Positions 1 to 8,558 of a DNA stretch of 54,851 nucleotides are shown in pieces; within the stretch, counting starts at the first letter, position 1; each line of letters starts with the position of its first letter. Location: contig PMSU01000142.1 of assembly GCA_003168255.1 (NCBI GenBank), forward strand, positions 1 through 54,851, in the 5' to 3' direction. The notes under the pieces are model-generated. The model was not told the origin of the DNA. It saw only the letters and a program-made list of their open reading frames with translations, and did not search any database. Both the position numbers and the translations under genes were made by a program. This DNA comes from Actinomycetota bacterium. GTDB lineage: Bacteria > Actinomycetota > Actinomycetes > Streptosporangiales > Streptosporangiaceae.

Positions 1-205
1 CCGGCCCCGTCGGTCCTGCCAGTCCCGTCGGCCCGGCCGGTCCCGTCGGCCCGGCTGGTCCCGTCGGCCCGGCTGGTCCCGTCGGCCCGGCGGGTCCCGT
101 CGGCCCGGCGGGTCCCGTCGGCCCGGCTGGCCCCGCCGGTCCCGGTTTCAAGACCCGCGAGGAAGACCCAGGTGCGTACGCGGCATGTGGCTGCGTAGCA
201 GCCAT
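1..205 (-). CDS. Collagen-like repeat protein, N-terminal part, cut by window edge
   Basis: From an ATG at 205 the minus strand reads about 20 ordinary residues (MAATQPHAAYAPG...) and then unbroken Gly-X-Y triplets of the type GPAGPT out of the left window edge. Eighteen-base units make up the repeat. The plus strand is also open (3..329) and reads GPVGPA, but there one unit becomes SPV, losing the glycine, while the minus reading keeps glycine at every third position (GLA). That is why I prefer the minus strand. Bacterial collagen-like proteins form triple helices, often at the cell or spore surface; no such role can be shown here. No strong Shine-Dalgarno sequence precedes the ATG, so a start further upstream is possible. 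The gene is partial. Confidence 0.45.
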   Translation of the reverse strand, partial: MAATQPHAAYAPGSSSRVLKPGPAGPAGPTGPAGPTGPAGPTGPAGPTGPAGPTGPAGPTGLAGPTGP

Positions 206-446
206 GCCGCCGGCGCCCGGCCTGCCTGCGATCCCCCTGGCCGCCCCGGCCGAATGCAGCCGCGACCGGTGGCGGTGCCGCGCAGTGGTGACAGCGGTGA
301 CGGCAGTGACGGGGGAGGCGTCCCGTTGACGGATGTCCATCATGGGCCTCCAGGCTCTAGCTTCGTCCTGTTGATAGAACGCAGTCTCGTCCTGAGGCCT
401 GCAGGATTCCTGAGTGAACCCTCGGAGCTTGCTGTGAACGGCCAGC
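206..446. other. Intergenic, nothing recognised
   Basis: This stretch separates the collagen-like gene from the 3' end of the TMEM165-type transporter. I see no convincing gene, RNA or terminator in it. The reading frames crossing it have no family resemblance. Confidence 0.4.
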
Positions 447-1028
447 TCAGCCGAGCGCCGCCGCCAGGGTGAATCCCGCGAGCGCAACCATGAGCGCGGC
501 CGCGGTCCTGGTGACCAGGGTGACCGGCACCAGCCGCAGCAGGCTCCTGCCGCCAAGGACAGCCACCGCGGCGACGGCCCACATGGCCGTGACGGCGCCC
601 ACTCCCACGGCGATCGGATCGTGATATCTGGCTACCAGGTTCGCGATGACTATCTGGGTCAGGTCGCCGAATTCGGCTACCAGTATCACCGCGAAACCGG
701 TGGCCGCCACCGGCCAGAACTTCTGCGGGCTGCTCCGCGGCTCGGCCTCCTCGCCGGCCGCGGGACGGCGCAGCACCAGCACCACCGCGCTGGCCAGGAA
801 GAGCCCGGCAACCACGATCTCGAGCAGGCGGTGCGGCAGCAGGCCGAGCAGGCTTCCAGCAACGACGGCCAGCACCACGTGCACGGTGAAACCAGCGGCT
901 ATCCCGCAGAGCACGGGTCCCGGCCGGTACTTGGTACCCAGCACCAGACTGGCCAGTGCTGTCTTGTCAGGCAGCTCGGCAAGAAGGATGACGGCGAACG
1001 TGGTCAGGGCGACCGCGATGCTCGTCAA
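447..1028 (-). CDS. TMEM165/GDT1 (UPF0016) family metal cation transporter, probable Mn2+ exporter
   Basis: The 193-residue membrane protein has the two-fold repeat of the GDT1/UPF0016 family, each half carrying an acidic ExxD motif in a helix: ELPDKT at residues 18-23 and EFGDLT at 119-124. Family members exchange Mn2+ or Ca2+ for protons, and the bacterial ones mostly export Mn2+. Both motifs deviate from E-x-G-D-K/R-T/S: the first has Pro for Gly, the second Leu for Lys/Arg. About six hydrophobic segments are visible, with a charged loop near residues 88-103. The start is TTG at 1028, with AGGAG six bases before it. A manganese-sensing riboswitch lies just upstream, so expression should rise with Mn2+, which supports export as the role. 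Confidence 0.88.
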   Translation of the reverse strand: MTSIAVALTTFAVILLAELPDKTALASLVLGTKYRPGPVLCGIAAGFTVHVVLAVVAGSLLGLLPHRLLEIVVAGLFLASAVVLVLRRPAAGEEAEPRSSPQKFWPVAATGFAVILVAEFGDLTQIVIANLVARYHDPIAVGVGAVTAMWAVAAVAVLGGRSLLRLVPVTLVTRTAAALMVALAGFTLAAALG

Positions 1029-1093
1029 GCGGGGCTCCTCTCCACCGGCACCGGGCTTGGCGACCGCTCCGGCACGGCAGCATCAAGCTGCAG

Positions 1094-1191
1094 CCGAAGG
1101 TCTCGCTCAGCACCTGTACGGTCCCCCGGGGGCCGGGCCCCTGACGGGCCGGGATGGCGGCGTCCCCGGCGATGGAGCTACTCCCCTTCGC
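1094..1191 (-). promoter_or_regulatory. yybP-ykoY manganese riboswitch
   Basis: Read on the minus strand, the leader of the transporter gene holds the conserved GGGGAGUAGC box (complement of 1177-1186) and, about 75 bases later, the second box GCGAGACCUUCGG (complement of 1094-1106). CGAAGG (1190-1185) pairs with CCUUCG (1100-1095) to close P1, as in this aptamer class. A CCCGUCAGG segment and G/C-rich helix arms lie between. About 65 bases separate the aptamer from the TTG start, room for an expression platform; I could not define a terminator or an SD-sequestering helix with certainty. Confidence 0.9.
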
Positions 1192-1268
1192 GTTCGGCAA
1201 CTATATCGCCGCACATCGCGGCTCGGGTGGTTGCGCCGCGCCGCGCCGCCCCGCCCGCGACGTCGCAC

Positions 1269-3422
1269 TCAGCCGCCGATGGCGCCGGGAGCGGGCGCGG
1301 CATCGGGCAACACCAGCTCGAACCAGACGGCCTTGCCGGCCGGCGTCCGCCGCGTTCCCCAGCGCTGGGCCAGCTGGCTCACCACATGCAGGCCGCGGCC
1401 GCTCTCGTCATCGTCGTCGGCGTTCCTGAGCTTGGGCATGGCCGCGGCGTCGTCGAACACCTCGCATACGAGCGCGCGGTCCAGGATGAGCCTGAGTGAG
1501 ACCTCACCCGTGGCGTAGGCGAGCGCGTTGGTGACAAGCTCGGAGACGAGCAGCTCCGTCGTATAGGCGCAGTCGCCCAGTCCCCATTTCTCCATCTGGA
1601 TCCGGACCAGGTCACGGGCTTGGCGTACCGAGGTTGGCTCGAGCGGCAGGGCCCAGGACGCATGGTGCCCGTCCGGGATGCGGCTGAGCCTGGCGAGCAG
1701 CACCGCGATGTCGTCGCGCTGGTGGTCCGCGTAGACGCCGTCGAGCGTTGCCTTGCACAGGTCCTCGAGCGGGCGCTCAGTAGAGCCAGGTCCGAACACG
1801 TCCCGCAGCCGGTTCAGGCCGTCGTCGATGTCACGGGTGCGGTTCTCCACCAGCCCGTCGGTGTACAGCACGAACAGGCTGCCATCGTCGATCTTGAACT
1901 GCCTGCTCTCGATGGGCCCGCCGCCGATGCCGAGCGGTGGCGCGGGCGGGACGTCGAGGAACTGGCTGGTGCCGTCGGGCCGGACCAGCAACGGCGACAG
2001 GTGGCCAGCCGACGCCATTTCGCAGGTCCCGCTCACCGCGTCGTATATGGCATAGACGCAGGTCGCGAAGTGGGGTTCGCGCTCGCCCAGCGTCTGCATG
2101 AGCTCATCGAGCTGCTGGAGGGCCTCGGCTGGCTGTAGCTCGAGACCGGCCAGGGTGTGAATCGCGGCGCGCAGCCTGCCCATGGTGACCGCGGCGTGCA
2201 CGCCGTGCCCGGCGACATCGCCGATAACGAGGGCGACCCGGGCACCTGGCAGGGCGATGGACTCATACCAGTCACCGCCGACCTCGATGAGCTTGCTGCC
2301 CGGCAGGTAGCGGTGCCGGACCTCGACCGATGAGGGCGCGGACAGGCCGGTGGGCAGCAGGCTGCGCTGCAGGGTGAGGGCGGTGGCGCGTTCCCTGCTG
2401 TAGCGGCGGGCATTGTCGATGAAGAGCGCGGCGCGGGAGGCGAATTCCATCCCGATCTCGGTGTCGTACGGGTCGAACCTGCGGTATCCCGGCTTGCGGA
2501 TGCAGACGAAGAAACCGAGGTTGATCTCCCTGGCGATCAGCGGCAGTACCAGCATGGAGGAGCCGGAGAGCAGGCTGGCCACGGGCTTGCGCTGCCAGGA
2601 GTCGGCAATTTCCGCCGCGGCGTCGGCCGAGAGATTGGACTCCAGAACCGGCCCTCCGGTGTCCATGCACCGTACGTAGGGGGTGCCGGGCGGGTAGTGC
2701 AGGACCTCGCCGGTGGGGAAGGCAGCGTCCCAGCCAGGGGCGTCGTCGTCGTAGCCGACGGCGAGCCGGCGCAGCAGGTGGGTGGAATCCAGGGCGTCGG
2801 CCGGCATCTCGTCGGCGCCGACCAGGCTTTCCAGCATGGACACGCCCGCCGCATTGCAGAAGTGCGGCACGATGACGTCCATCAGCTCCCGGGCCATCTG
2901 GTCGACGTCCAGCGTCCCGCCAATCCGGGTGAACGAATCGTCGAGAAGCGACCGGCGCATCACGGCCGGGTCAAGGAACCGCTCATCGCTGGGCACGGGA
3001 AGCCGGATGACCGCGAGAGCCGCCAGGTCGGGGTCGGTCGCGGTCATCGGCTGGACCGTAACGACCGCCTCGGACATCCGGCCCTTTTCTGCCTTTATGG
3101 TGAGCATCGCGGTGCTCTCCCGGCCTGACCGCACGGCGTCGATCAGCCCGGCGAGCGCGTCCCGCTGCTCCGCCGAGTCGTCAGTGAGATCATCGAGCTC
3201 GGCACCGAGCAGCTCCCCGGGCAGGCGACCGAGGAACTTGGGAGCATGTCGGTCACATTGCAGGATCCGGCCGGCCAGGTCGATTCCGAGGATGAGAGTC
3301 CGTGCGGCCGGGTTGGGCACGAGCGACGTGCTCGGTTCGGCCACACTGGGCGCGGGTGCCCCGCCCGCCTCAGCCGTGTCGGACACCAGCGTCGTACTCA
3401 GGTCTGCCGTGTCGGACGTCAT
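1269..3422 (-). CDS. PAS-GAF-SpoIIE (PP2C) phosphatase with C-terminal anti-sigma-type ATPase domain
   Basis: The 717-residue cytosolic signalling protein has an N-terminal PAS-like domain (about 40-130), a GAF domain (about 165-345), a SpoIIE/PP2C serine phosphatase domain (about 350-580, with GGDWYES, GDVAGHG, SAGHLSPL and YTDGLVE), and a C-terminal HATPase_c domain of the RsbW type (about 585-710, with SELVTNA and GRGLHVV). Such proteins dephosphorylate anti-sigma-factor antagonists, while the ATPase domain can act as the opposing kinase, linking a sensed signal to an alternative sigma factor. The ligands of the PAS and GAF domains are unknown. Start ATG at 3422 is preceded by AGGAG eight bases upstream. 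The gene stands alone; no antagonist or sigma gene is adjacent. Confidence 0.93.
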   Translation of the reverse strand: MTSDTADLSTTLVSDTAEAGGAPAPSVAEPSTSLVPNPAARTLILGIDLAGRILQCDRHAPKFLGRLPGELLGAELDDLTDDSAEQRDALAGLIDAVRSGRESTAMLTIKAEKGRMSEAVVTVQPMTATDPDLAALAVIRLPVPSDERFLDPAVMRRSLLDDSFTRIGGTLDVDQMARELMDVIVPHFCNAAGVSMLESLVGADEMPADALDSTHLLRRLAVGYDDDAPGWDAAFPTGEVLHYPPGTPYVRCMDTGGPVLESNLSADAAAEIADSWQRKPVASLLSGSSMLVLPLIAREINLGFFVCIRKPGYRRFDPYDTEIGMEFASRAALFIDNARRYSRERATALTLQRSLLPTGLSAPSSVEVRHRYLPGSKLIEVGGDWYESIALPGARVALVIGDVAGHGVHAAVTMGRLRAAIHTLAGLELQPAEALQQLDELMQTLGEREPHFATCVYAIYDAVSGTCEMASAGHLSPLLVRPDGTSQFLDVPPAPPLGIGGGPIESRQFKIDDGSLFVLYTDGLVENRTRDIDDGLNRLRDVFGPGSTERPLEDLCKATLDGVYADHQRDDIAVLLARLSRIPDGHHASWALPLEPTSVRQARDLVRIQMEKWGLGDCAYTTELLVSELVTNALAYATGEVSLRLILDRALVCEVFDDAAAMPKLRNADDDDESGRGLHVVSQLAQRWGTRRTPAGKAVWFELVLPDAAPAPGAIGG

Positions 3423-3813
3423 CTGGTCGGCTCCTGTCAGCCCGGCTCGCCGGGACTTCCCCCGTTAATTATGTGACACATACTGCCCGGCTGAGATGCA
3501 ACATGCACTCACCCTCCGGAATGAGAAATATGAAACCAGGTTTGTCCGAACGGCGCGCCCGCTCCCTACCCGATACCGATACCCGCCCGCATCCAGAAAC
3601 AACATGTTCCGCCGCCGGTCGGCCGTCCGGCAGGGTGACTACGCTAAGTAACAGGTCTATAACGCGTTTGCCATGCGGAGCCGCAGGGGGAGTGCCAGAC
3701 TCCGCATAGACGCCGCGCTGGGCATGGGGCGTGGCCAGGGGAATGCCGCCGCCGGCAGGCGAGCGGTGCGTCAGTGCCGGCGCCAGGGGCCGCGTCGGCG
3801 GGACGGGGGTCAC
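3423..3813. other. Divergent intergenic region
   Basis: This 391-bp region separates two divergently transcribed genes and should hold both promoters. It is less GC-rich near 3465-3540 and 3640-3665 (ATTATGTGACACAT; CTAAGTAACAGGTCTATAAC). No conserved RNA or clear operator was recognised. Confidence 0.4.
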
Positions 3814-4629
3814 ATGAGCCTCATCACGGCTGAGAGCGCGAATGATCAGGGCTACCAGGCGATCCCGCTGCCGCGGTCGCCCGGCGATGAAGCGGTTCTC
3901 ATCGCGACCATGGTCCGGCGGTCCTGCGGGCGGCGGAGCCGGCGGGCCGTTCTCTATGTGCATTGCCTGCACGATCCCTTCGTGCAGCCCGAGCTTGCCG
4001 CCTGGTACCTGGAGCGAGGGTTCCACTTCTACGTGGCGGACCTGCGCGCGGCCAGGCCGCGGGGCCGCGAGGCGACCCTGGCTGAGTACTTCGGGTATCT
4101 CGATTCGGCGGCGCGCCAGGTCCGCGATGCCGACGGGAACGACACCATCCTGGTCAGCGCGCACCAGGCGGGCGCGGTGATCGCCGCGCTCTGGTGCCAC
4201 GCGCGGCGTGCCGCCCGGTCGGCCGAAGCGCTCATCCTGGCCGACCCGGAGTTTGGCGAAGACCAGCACTGGCTCTACCGGATCCTTGCCGTGCGCCAGG
4301 CCGCGGGGCCGCGGGCCGGGCCAGGGGCAGAGTCGCGCCTGCCGGAACTGCTGCCGCGCGTGCAGCGCAGGGTCAGGCGCGGCCTGGACATCTCGTGCCC
4401 CGTGCTGGTGATGAGCCGCCCGCCGCCGGACAGCATCGTGGCGTCGGGTGCCGCCTCCCGGGCCGGCCCGCCTACCCGGCTTGGCCCGCACGTCACCTGG
4501 CTCAGGCTGGCCAGCGCCGTGCCCGGCCTGGCCACCCACGACCGGGCAATACGCAAGCGTCTCTACGATGAGCTCAGCCGGTGGCTGGGTGCCTACCTGT
4601 CCGCCGAGGTGCGCGACCAGCTGCTCTGA
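3814..4629 (+). CDS. Alpha/beta-hydrolase fold protein lacking the nucleophile serine
   Basis: Starting at the ATG at 3814, after GGACGGGGGT, the gene gives 271 residues resembling the S33/serine-aminopeptidase-like hydrolases of actinomycetes: strand-loop LYVHCLHDPF near 47-56, ADLR near 75-78, and a nucleophile-elbow region at 115-122. Where active relatives have GHSxGG, this protein has SAHQAGA, so Gln118 replaces the catalytic serine. The usual C-terminal acid and histidine are also not obvious. It is therefore probably non-catalytic, acting as a binding or regulatory protein, or decaying. A longer frame extends upstream to 3673, but that part is arginine-rich and not convincing. It is monocistronic and convergent with the molybdopterin enzyme gene. 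Confidence 0.75.
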   Translation: MSLITAESANDQGYQAIPLPRSPGDEAVLIATMVRRSCGRRSRRAVLYVHCLHDPFVQPELAAWYLERGFHFYVADLRAARPRGREATLAEYFGYLDSAARQVRDADGNDTILVSAHQAGAVIAALWCHARRAARSAEALILADPEFGEDQHWLYRILAVRQAAGPRAGPGAESRLPELLPRVQRRVRRGLDISCPVLVMSRPPPDSIVASGAASRAGPPTRLGPHVTWLRLASAVPGLATHDRAIRKRLYDELSRWLGAYLSAEVRDQLL

Positions 4630-4704
4630 GCAGGTCCGTGACCGCCTGCCGAGGGCAGCGCCGGCCTGGCAGTGCCGCTCACTCGCCGGGTAGCGGGTCT
4701 CTTG

Positions 4705-6420
4705 CTAGCTGACCGTGACCGCGACCTGGGGGTAGCCGGAGGCACCGTTCGGTGCCTCGGCGGCCTGGAAGCCAGTCTGGGTGTAGCCGGTGTCGTCGGT
4801 GGCCCTGGCTTCGATGACATGGCTGCCCGGGGTGGCGTCCCAGTTCCACACCCACTGCCGCCAGGTGTCAATCCCCGGCACGGCGGCCAGCCTGGCCTGG
4901 TTCCACGGGCCGTTGTCCACCCGGACATGCACCGCGTCGATGCCGCGGTGCTGCGCCCAGGCGACCCCGGCGATCGGGGCGGTGCCAGCCCGCAGCGTCT
5001 TGAAGCCGTTCGGAACGTCGATCCGGGACTCGGTCTTGATCGACGCCTGCTGTGACCAGCCGCGCTGCGCCCAGTACGCGGCCTCCGCGGCGAAGGTGGT
5101 GAGCTTGATGTCGGTGACCCATTTGGTGGCGGACACGTACCCATACAGCCCCGGCACCACCATGCGGACGGGAAAACCGTGCTCCACCGGCAGCGGCGCG
5201 CCGTTCATGGCGATGGCTAGCAGCGCGTTCCGCCCGTCAAGGACGGTCTGCACCGGAGTGCCGCAGGTGTACCCGTCGACGGAGGTGGACAGTATCTGGT
5301 CGGCTCCGGCCAGCGGGCGCGCCTCGCGGATCAGGCTGGCCAGGCTGGCGCCCAGCCATCGGGCATTGCCGATATAGGGGCCTTCCACCGGGTCGGACAC
5401 GCACGTGAGCGTGACGTACGTCTCGATCAGCGGCTTTCGCAGCAGATCGGCGAAGCTCACCTCGATCTCGCGCTCGACCATGCCATGGATCCGCAGCTGC
5501 CAGCTCTCCGGCGGGACCTGCGGCAGGATGATCGCCGTGTCCACCCGGTAGAAGGTCGAGTTCGGCGTGATAAACGAGCTCAGCCCCGGAATATGCAGAT
5601 CCGTGCCGTGAGGGAGGGTGTCGAAAGACATCAGCGTGGGACGTGGCAGCCGCAGGCTCGCTCTGGCCTGGGTCACCGCGCCGCGTTCGGCCAGCACGCG
5701 CCCGGCCAGGGTGCCAACGACGGCTGTTGCCGCCGCGGCGGCGCCGGTGACAAGGAACCGCCTGCGCGGCGCGTCAGGCGACAGCGTCGTTTTCGGCGCG
5801 GGCGGTGCGGAGACCGGCGGCTGCCACATGTCGCTATCGGGCTGGGAGGGGTCCGCCGAGTCGTCGCCGGTTGCGTCTACGGCCGGCAGCGTGGTATCGG
5901 CGAACAGCAGGCCGTCGGGCCGCAGCCGCCCTGGCTGCCGGCCAGCGGCCGCCTCGCCGGCCTGCCGCTGCCGGCGGGGCGGGATGGTGCGCAGCAGCAC
6001 GATCAGCGTGACCGCGCTCGCCAAGGCGGCCGCGACCGTCGGGATGAGGTATCCGGCGTCGGAGCCAGGGCGGGTCCCGGCCGCCCACAGGCCGATGACG
6101 GCGAAGGCGGCGAGCCCGGCGAGGCCGTAGCCCAGCCGCCGGGCCCCGAGCGCGCCGATCCCGGCGGCGTACAGGATGAGCAGCACCAGGATGCCGGTGA
6201 GCAGCGCGGTCTTGTCGTCCGAGCCGAACGAGGAGATCGCGAAGTCCTTGACGGCCGGCGGCGCGAGGCCGATCGCGGCCGAGCCGACGGCCACCACCGG
6301 GGAACTGCCTTGCACGCCGAGGCTCGCGGCGAACTGGCCGACGCCCACGGCAACGGCGCCGGCCAGCAGGCCGGCAAGGGCGCCGAGGAACGGTCGCGAT
6401 CTGTCAGGCTCGGATGTCAT
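4705..6420 (-). CDS. Membrane-anchored molybdopterin-dependent oxidoreductase (sulfite oxidase family)
   Basis: The protein of 571 residues has about five N-terminal transmembrane segments (residues 10-145), a polar linker, an RRRFLVTG twin-arginine-like motif at 219-226 followed by a hydrophobic stretch, and then a sulfite-oxidase/YedY-type molybdopterin domain with the metal-ligand cysteine at 340 (LTCVSDP) and a C-terminal Mo-co dimerisation domain. The catalytic part should face the extracytoplasmic side. Candidate substrates are sulfite or oxidised methionine residues; neither can be chosen from sequence. I place the start at ATG 6420, which avoids the overlap with the divergent sigma gene that the longer reading to 6528 would create. 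Its position opposite a SigK-like sigma factor suggests that it belongs to that regulon. Confidence 0.88.
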   Translation of the reverse strand: MTSEPDRSRPFLGALAGLLAGAVAVGVGQFAASLGVQGSSPVVAVGSAAIGLAPPAVKDFAISSFGSDDKTALLTGILVLLILYAAGIGALGARRLGYGLAGLAAFAVIGLWAAGTRPGSDAGYLIPTVAAALASAVTLIVLLRTIPPRRQRQAGEAAAGRQPGRLRPDGLLFADTTLPAVDATGDDSADPSQPDSDMWQPPVSAPPAPKTTLSPDAPRRRFLVTGAAAAATAVVGTLAGRVLAERGAVTQARASLRLPRPTLMSFDTLPHGTDLHIPGLSSFITPNSTFYRVDTAIILPQVPPESWQLRIHGMVEREIEVSFADLLRKPLIETYVTLTCVSDPVEGPYIGNARWLGASLASLIREARPLAGADQILSTSVDGYTCGTPVQTVLDGRNALLAIAMNGAPLPVEHGFPVRMVVPGLYGYVSATKWVTDIKLTTFAAEAAYWAQRGWSQQASIKTESRIDVPNGFKTLRAGTAPIAGVAWAQHRGIDAVHVRVDNGPWNQARLAAVPGIDTWRQWVWNWDATPGSHVIEARATDDTGYTQTGFQAAEAPNGASGYPQVAVTVS

Positions 6421-6503
6421 GGTGATGATTCGGTGCCGAAGCGCATGCGGATTGCCCGCGCGGATGGACCAAGCCAAAAGTACGTCGGGTCCGAAACAAG
6501 GAT

Positions 6504-7115
6504 ATGGGCGTGGCTGACCGGCCCGCACGCCAGGACAGGGCGGGCCATCGGGCGAGTGGCGTACCCGGCGTGCCCGCGGGCGGCGACCTCGCAGCCCTCG
6601 TCAACCTTGTCGGCCGCGGCGACGAGGAGGCGTTCAGCGCTGTCTACGAGCAGGTCGCGCCGACGGTCTTTGGCGTGGTGGTACGGGTGCTCCGCGATCC
6701 GGCCCAGGCCGAGGAGGTCGCCCAGGAAGTGCTGCTGGAGATCTGGCGCACCGCGTCGCGGTTCGAGCCGGCCCGTGGCAGCGCGCAGGCCTGGGTGGCG
6801 ACGATCGCGCACCGCCGCGCCGTCGATCGCGTCCGTTCTGCCCAGGCGGCGGCCCGCCGGGACGACCAGTCGGCGCCGCCGGCCGCAACTTACGAGGGCG
6901 TGGCCGAGGTCGTCGAGGCCAAGCTGGAGCACGAGCGGGTCCGGCGGTGCCTGGGCTCGCTGACCGAGCTTCAGCGCGAGTCGATCGTGCTCGCCTACTA
7001 CGGCGGGTACACCTACCGTGAGGTCGCCGACCTGCTCGGGATAGCGGTTGGCACTACGAAGACGCGGATGCGCGACGGGCTGATCAGGTTGCGCGACTGC
7101 CTGGGGGTGACCTGA
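6504..7115 (+). CDS. sigK: ECF RNA polymerase sigma factor, SigK type
   Basis: This 203-residue ECF sigma factor has a region 2 (about 30-100, including the RFEPARGSAQAWVATIAHRR segment typical of SigK relatives) and a region 4 helix-turn-helix (about 145-200, YTYREVADLLGIAVGTTKTR). It directs transcription of a small extracytoplasmic-stress regulon. AAGGAT lies directly before the ATG at 6504, so the GTG at 6510, better spaced from it, is an alternative start. The stop overlaps the start of the anti-sigma gene by one base, so the two are translationally coupled. The divergent molybdopterin oxidoreductase is the obvious candidate target. Confidence 0.9.
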   Translation: MGVADRPARQDRAGHRASGVPGVPAGGDLAALVNLVGRGDEEAFSAVYEQVAPTVFGVVVRVLRDPAQAEEVAQEVLLEIWRTASRFEPARGSAQAWVATIAHRRAVDRVRSAQAAARRDDQSAPPAATYEGVAEVVEAKLEHERVRRCLGSLTELQRESIVLAYYGGYTYREVADLLGIAVGTTKTRMRDGLIRLRDCLGVT

Positions 7116-7906
7116 TGGCGCTGCGAAGGGCCGACCTGCACACCATGGCGGGTCCCTATGCGCTCAACGCCCTGCCAGCGCGTGACCGCGCACGCTTCGA
7201 GCGGCATATGGCCGCCTGCGAGACCTGCGGACAGGAGGTCCGCGGCCTGGCGGAGACCGCGGCCAGGCTCGCCGCCGCTGCGGCCACGGCGCCCGCCGCG
7301 GGGCTGAAAGACAGGGTGCTGGCCGAGGCGGCCAGGACCAGGCAGCTGCCGCCGGTCGCCGGCAGTCCGCGGCAGGCGGCGACCTGGTGGCCGGGGAGCA
7401 CCCGCTGGGCGGCCTCGGCGCGCCGCCGCCTACAGTCAGGGCGGCAACCTTGGGCACGGCCGCTGGCTGTGGCCATGTCGGTCGTGTTCCTGGTCGCGGC
7501 GGCCGCGTTCGGCGGCATGGCCCTGGTCATGCAGCACAGCCTGAACCAGGCGCAGGCCCGAGACCACATGCTGGCCGTCGTGCTGACCGCGCCCGACGCG
7601 AGGATGATGACCGCGTCGGTGACGGGCGGCGGGACCGTGACGATCGTCATGTCGCGCCAGGAGCAGGCCCTGGCCGTCAGCTCGGCCGGCCTGCCGCACC
7701 TGCCGGCCGGCCACGCATACGAGCTGTGGCTGATGGGACCGTCCGGGGACCGGTCGGCGGCCATGCTGCCCCGGCCTTCGCGCGGCATGACCGCACCGGT
7801 GATCGCGACCCGGCTGCACACCGGGGACATGGTGGAACTGACCGTAGAGCCGGCCGGCGGCGCGCCAAGGCCGACGTCCAGGGCAATCCTGCTGCTCGCC
7901 CTCTGA
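7115..7906 (+). CDS. rskA: Anti-sigma factor, RskA-like, single-pass membrane protein
   Basis: The 263-residue protein has an N-terminal anti-sigma domain with the zinc-type motif H31-x3-C35-x2-C38, a linker, one transmembrane helix at about 112-135, and an RskA-type extracytoplasmic C-terminal domain (about 150-263, AYELWLMGPSGD). It should hold the preceding sigma factor inactive at the membrane and release it after regulated proteolysis. ATG at 7115 overlaps the sigma stop codon, giving a two-gene operon. The N-terminal zinc motif is intact, so binding of the sigma factor may be redox sensitive; this is inferred from other anti-sigma factors. Confidence 0.9.
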   Translation: MALRRADLHTMAGPYALNALPARDRARFERHMAACETCGQEVRGLAETAARLAAAAATAPAAGLKDRVLAEAARTRQLPPVAGSPRQAATWWPGSTRWAASARRRLQSGRQPWARPLAVAMSVVFLVAAAAFGGMALVMQHSLNQAQARDHMLAVVLTAPDARMMTASVTGGGTVTIVMSRQEQALAVSSAGLPHLPAGHAYELWLMGPSGDRSAAMLPRPSRGMTAPVIATRLHTGDMVELTVEPAGGAPRPTSRAILLLAL

Positions 7907-7933
7907 CTTGACCGGGGCTGTGCCCGGCGCGGC

Positions 7934-8434
7934 TCAGTCCTCGAAAATCCACCGGGTTGGCGAGCCGGTGAAGTCGCCGCTGCGCAGACCGAATACCCGC
8001 CGCGGCCGCACCCGGATCGCCGCGTTTTTCGCGGGGTGCAGAAAATCCACCCCGAACTCGGTGCCGTACTTGGCGTTCATCAGGTCGATCACTCGCTGTA
8101 GCAGCGCTGGCTCGGTGACGATTCGCGCGGTTCCCTCGACCACTACGGGCTCGGCGGTGTCCTCGGTAGTGACGCAGCAGCGTGCATCGGCCGCCAGGTT
8201 GCGCGTCTTGCGCGAGCCCGCGGCGCTGCTGAACCACAGCACGGCGTCGTCCCACATGCCCCACACCGGCATGGTGTGCGGCCGTCCGTCCGGCCACACG
8301 CTCACCACCCAGTAGTTGCGGGACACGGTGAGCCGCTCCGCCGCCCAGGACCAGGGCAAGAGCCCGCTCCCCTCAGCCGCATCCGCGATGCCGTACCCCG
8401 GCATGTACGGGCGGCTGACCCGAGGGATCTCCAT
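7934..8434 (-). CDS. Pyridoxamine 5'-phosphate oxidase-fold (PPOX/FDOR) protein
   Basis: A 166-residue split-beta-barrel protein. The segment NYWVVSVWPDGRPHTMPVWGMWDD is the first beta hairpin of the PPOX/flavin-deazaflavin oxidoreductase family, followed by WFSSAAGSRKTRNL and the cofactor-side strands. Members bind FMN or F420 and reduce assorted substrates; the choice of cofactor is not clear from the sequence. I use the ATG at 8434 because the frame upstream of it (to 8512) lacks family similarity and would run into the divergent zinc-ribbon gene. No good SD is visible. It is convergent with the anti-sigma gene. Confidence 0.8.
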   Translation of the reverse strand: MEIPRVSRPYMPGYGIADAAEGSGLLPWSWAAERLTVSRNYWVVSVWPDGRPHTMPVWGMWDDAVLWFSSAAGSRKTRNLAADARCCVTTEDTAEPVVVEGTARIVTEPALLQRVIDLMNAKYGTEFGVDFLHPAKNAAIRVRPRRVFGLRSGDFTGSPTRWIFED

Positions 8435-8558
8435 GGGGGAAATGTGTACCGCAGCCAGGCAGCGCCGGCCGGCAGGTTGGCCGATCCGTGGATACCGATT
8501 TGGCGACGGCAAGCAGCCCGGCGGCGGCCAGGGGCCCGGGCAGGCTACTTTGGAACTC

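Noticed and set aside
3..329. Plus-strand collagen-like reading
   Set aside because: Glycine periodicity is broken in one unit and the tail after the repeat looks non-coding; the minus strand keeps the period. Not fully excluded.
3469..4539. Long minus-strand frame antisense to the alpha/beta-hydrolase-like gene
   Set aside because: Arg/Gly/Pro-rich without family features; a shadow of the plus-strand gene in high-GC DNA.
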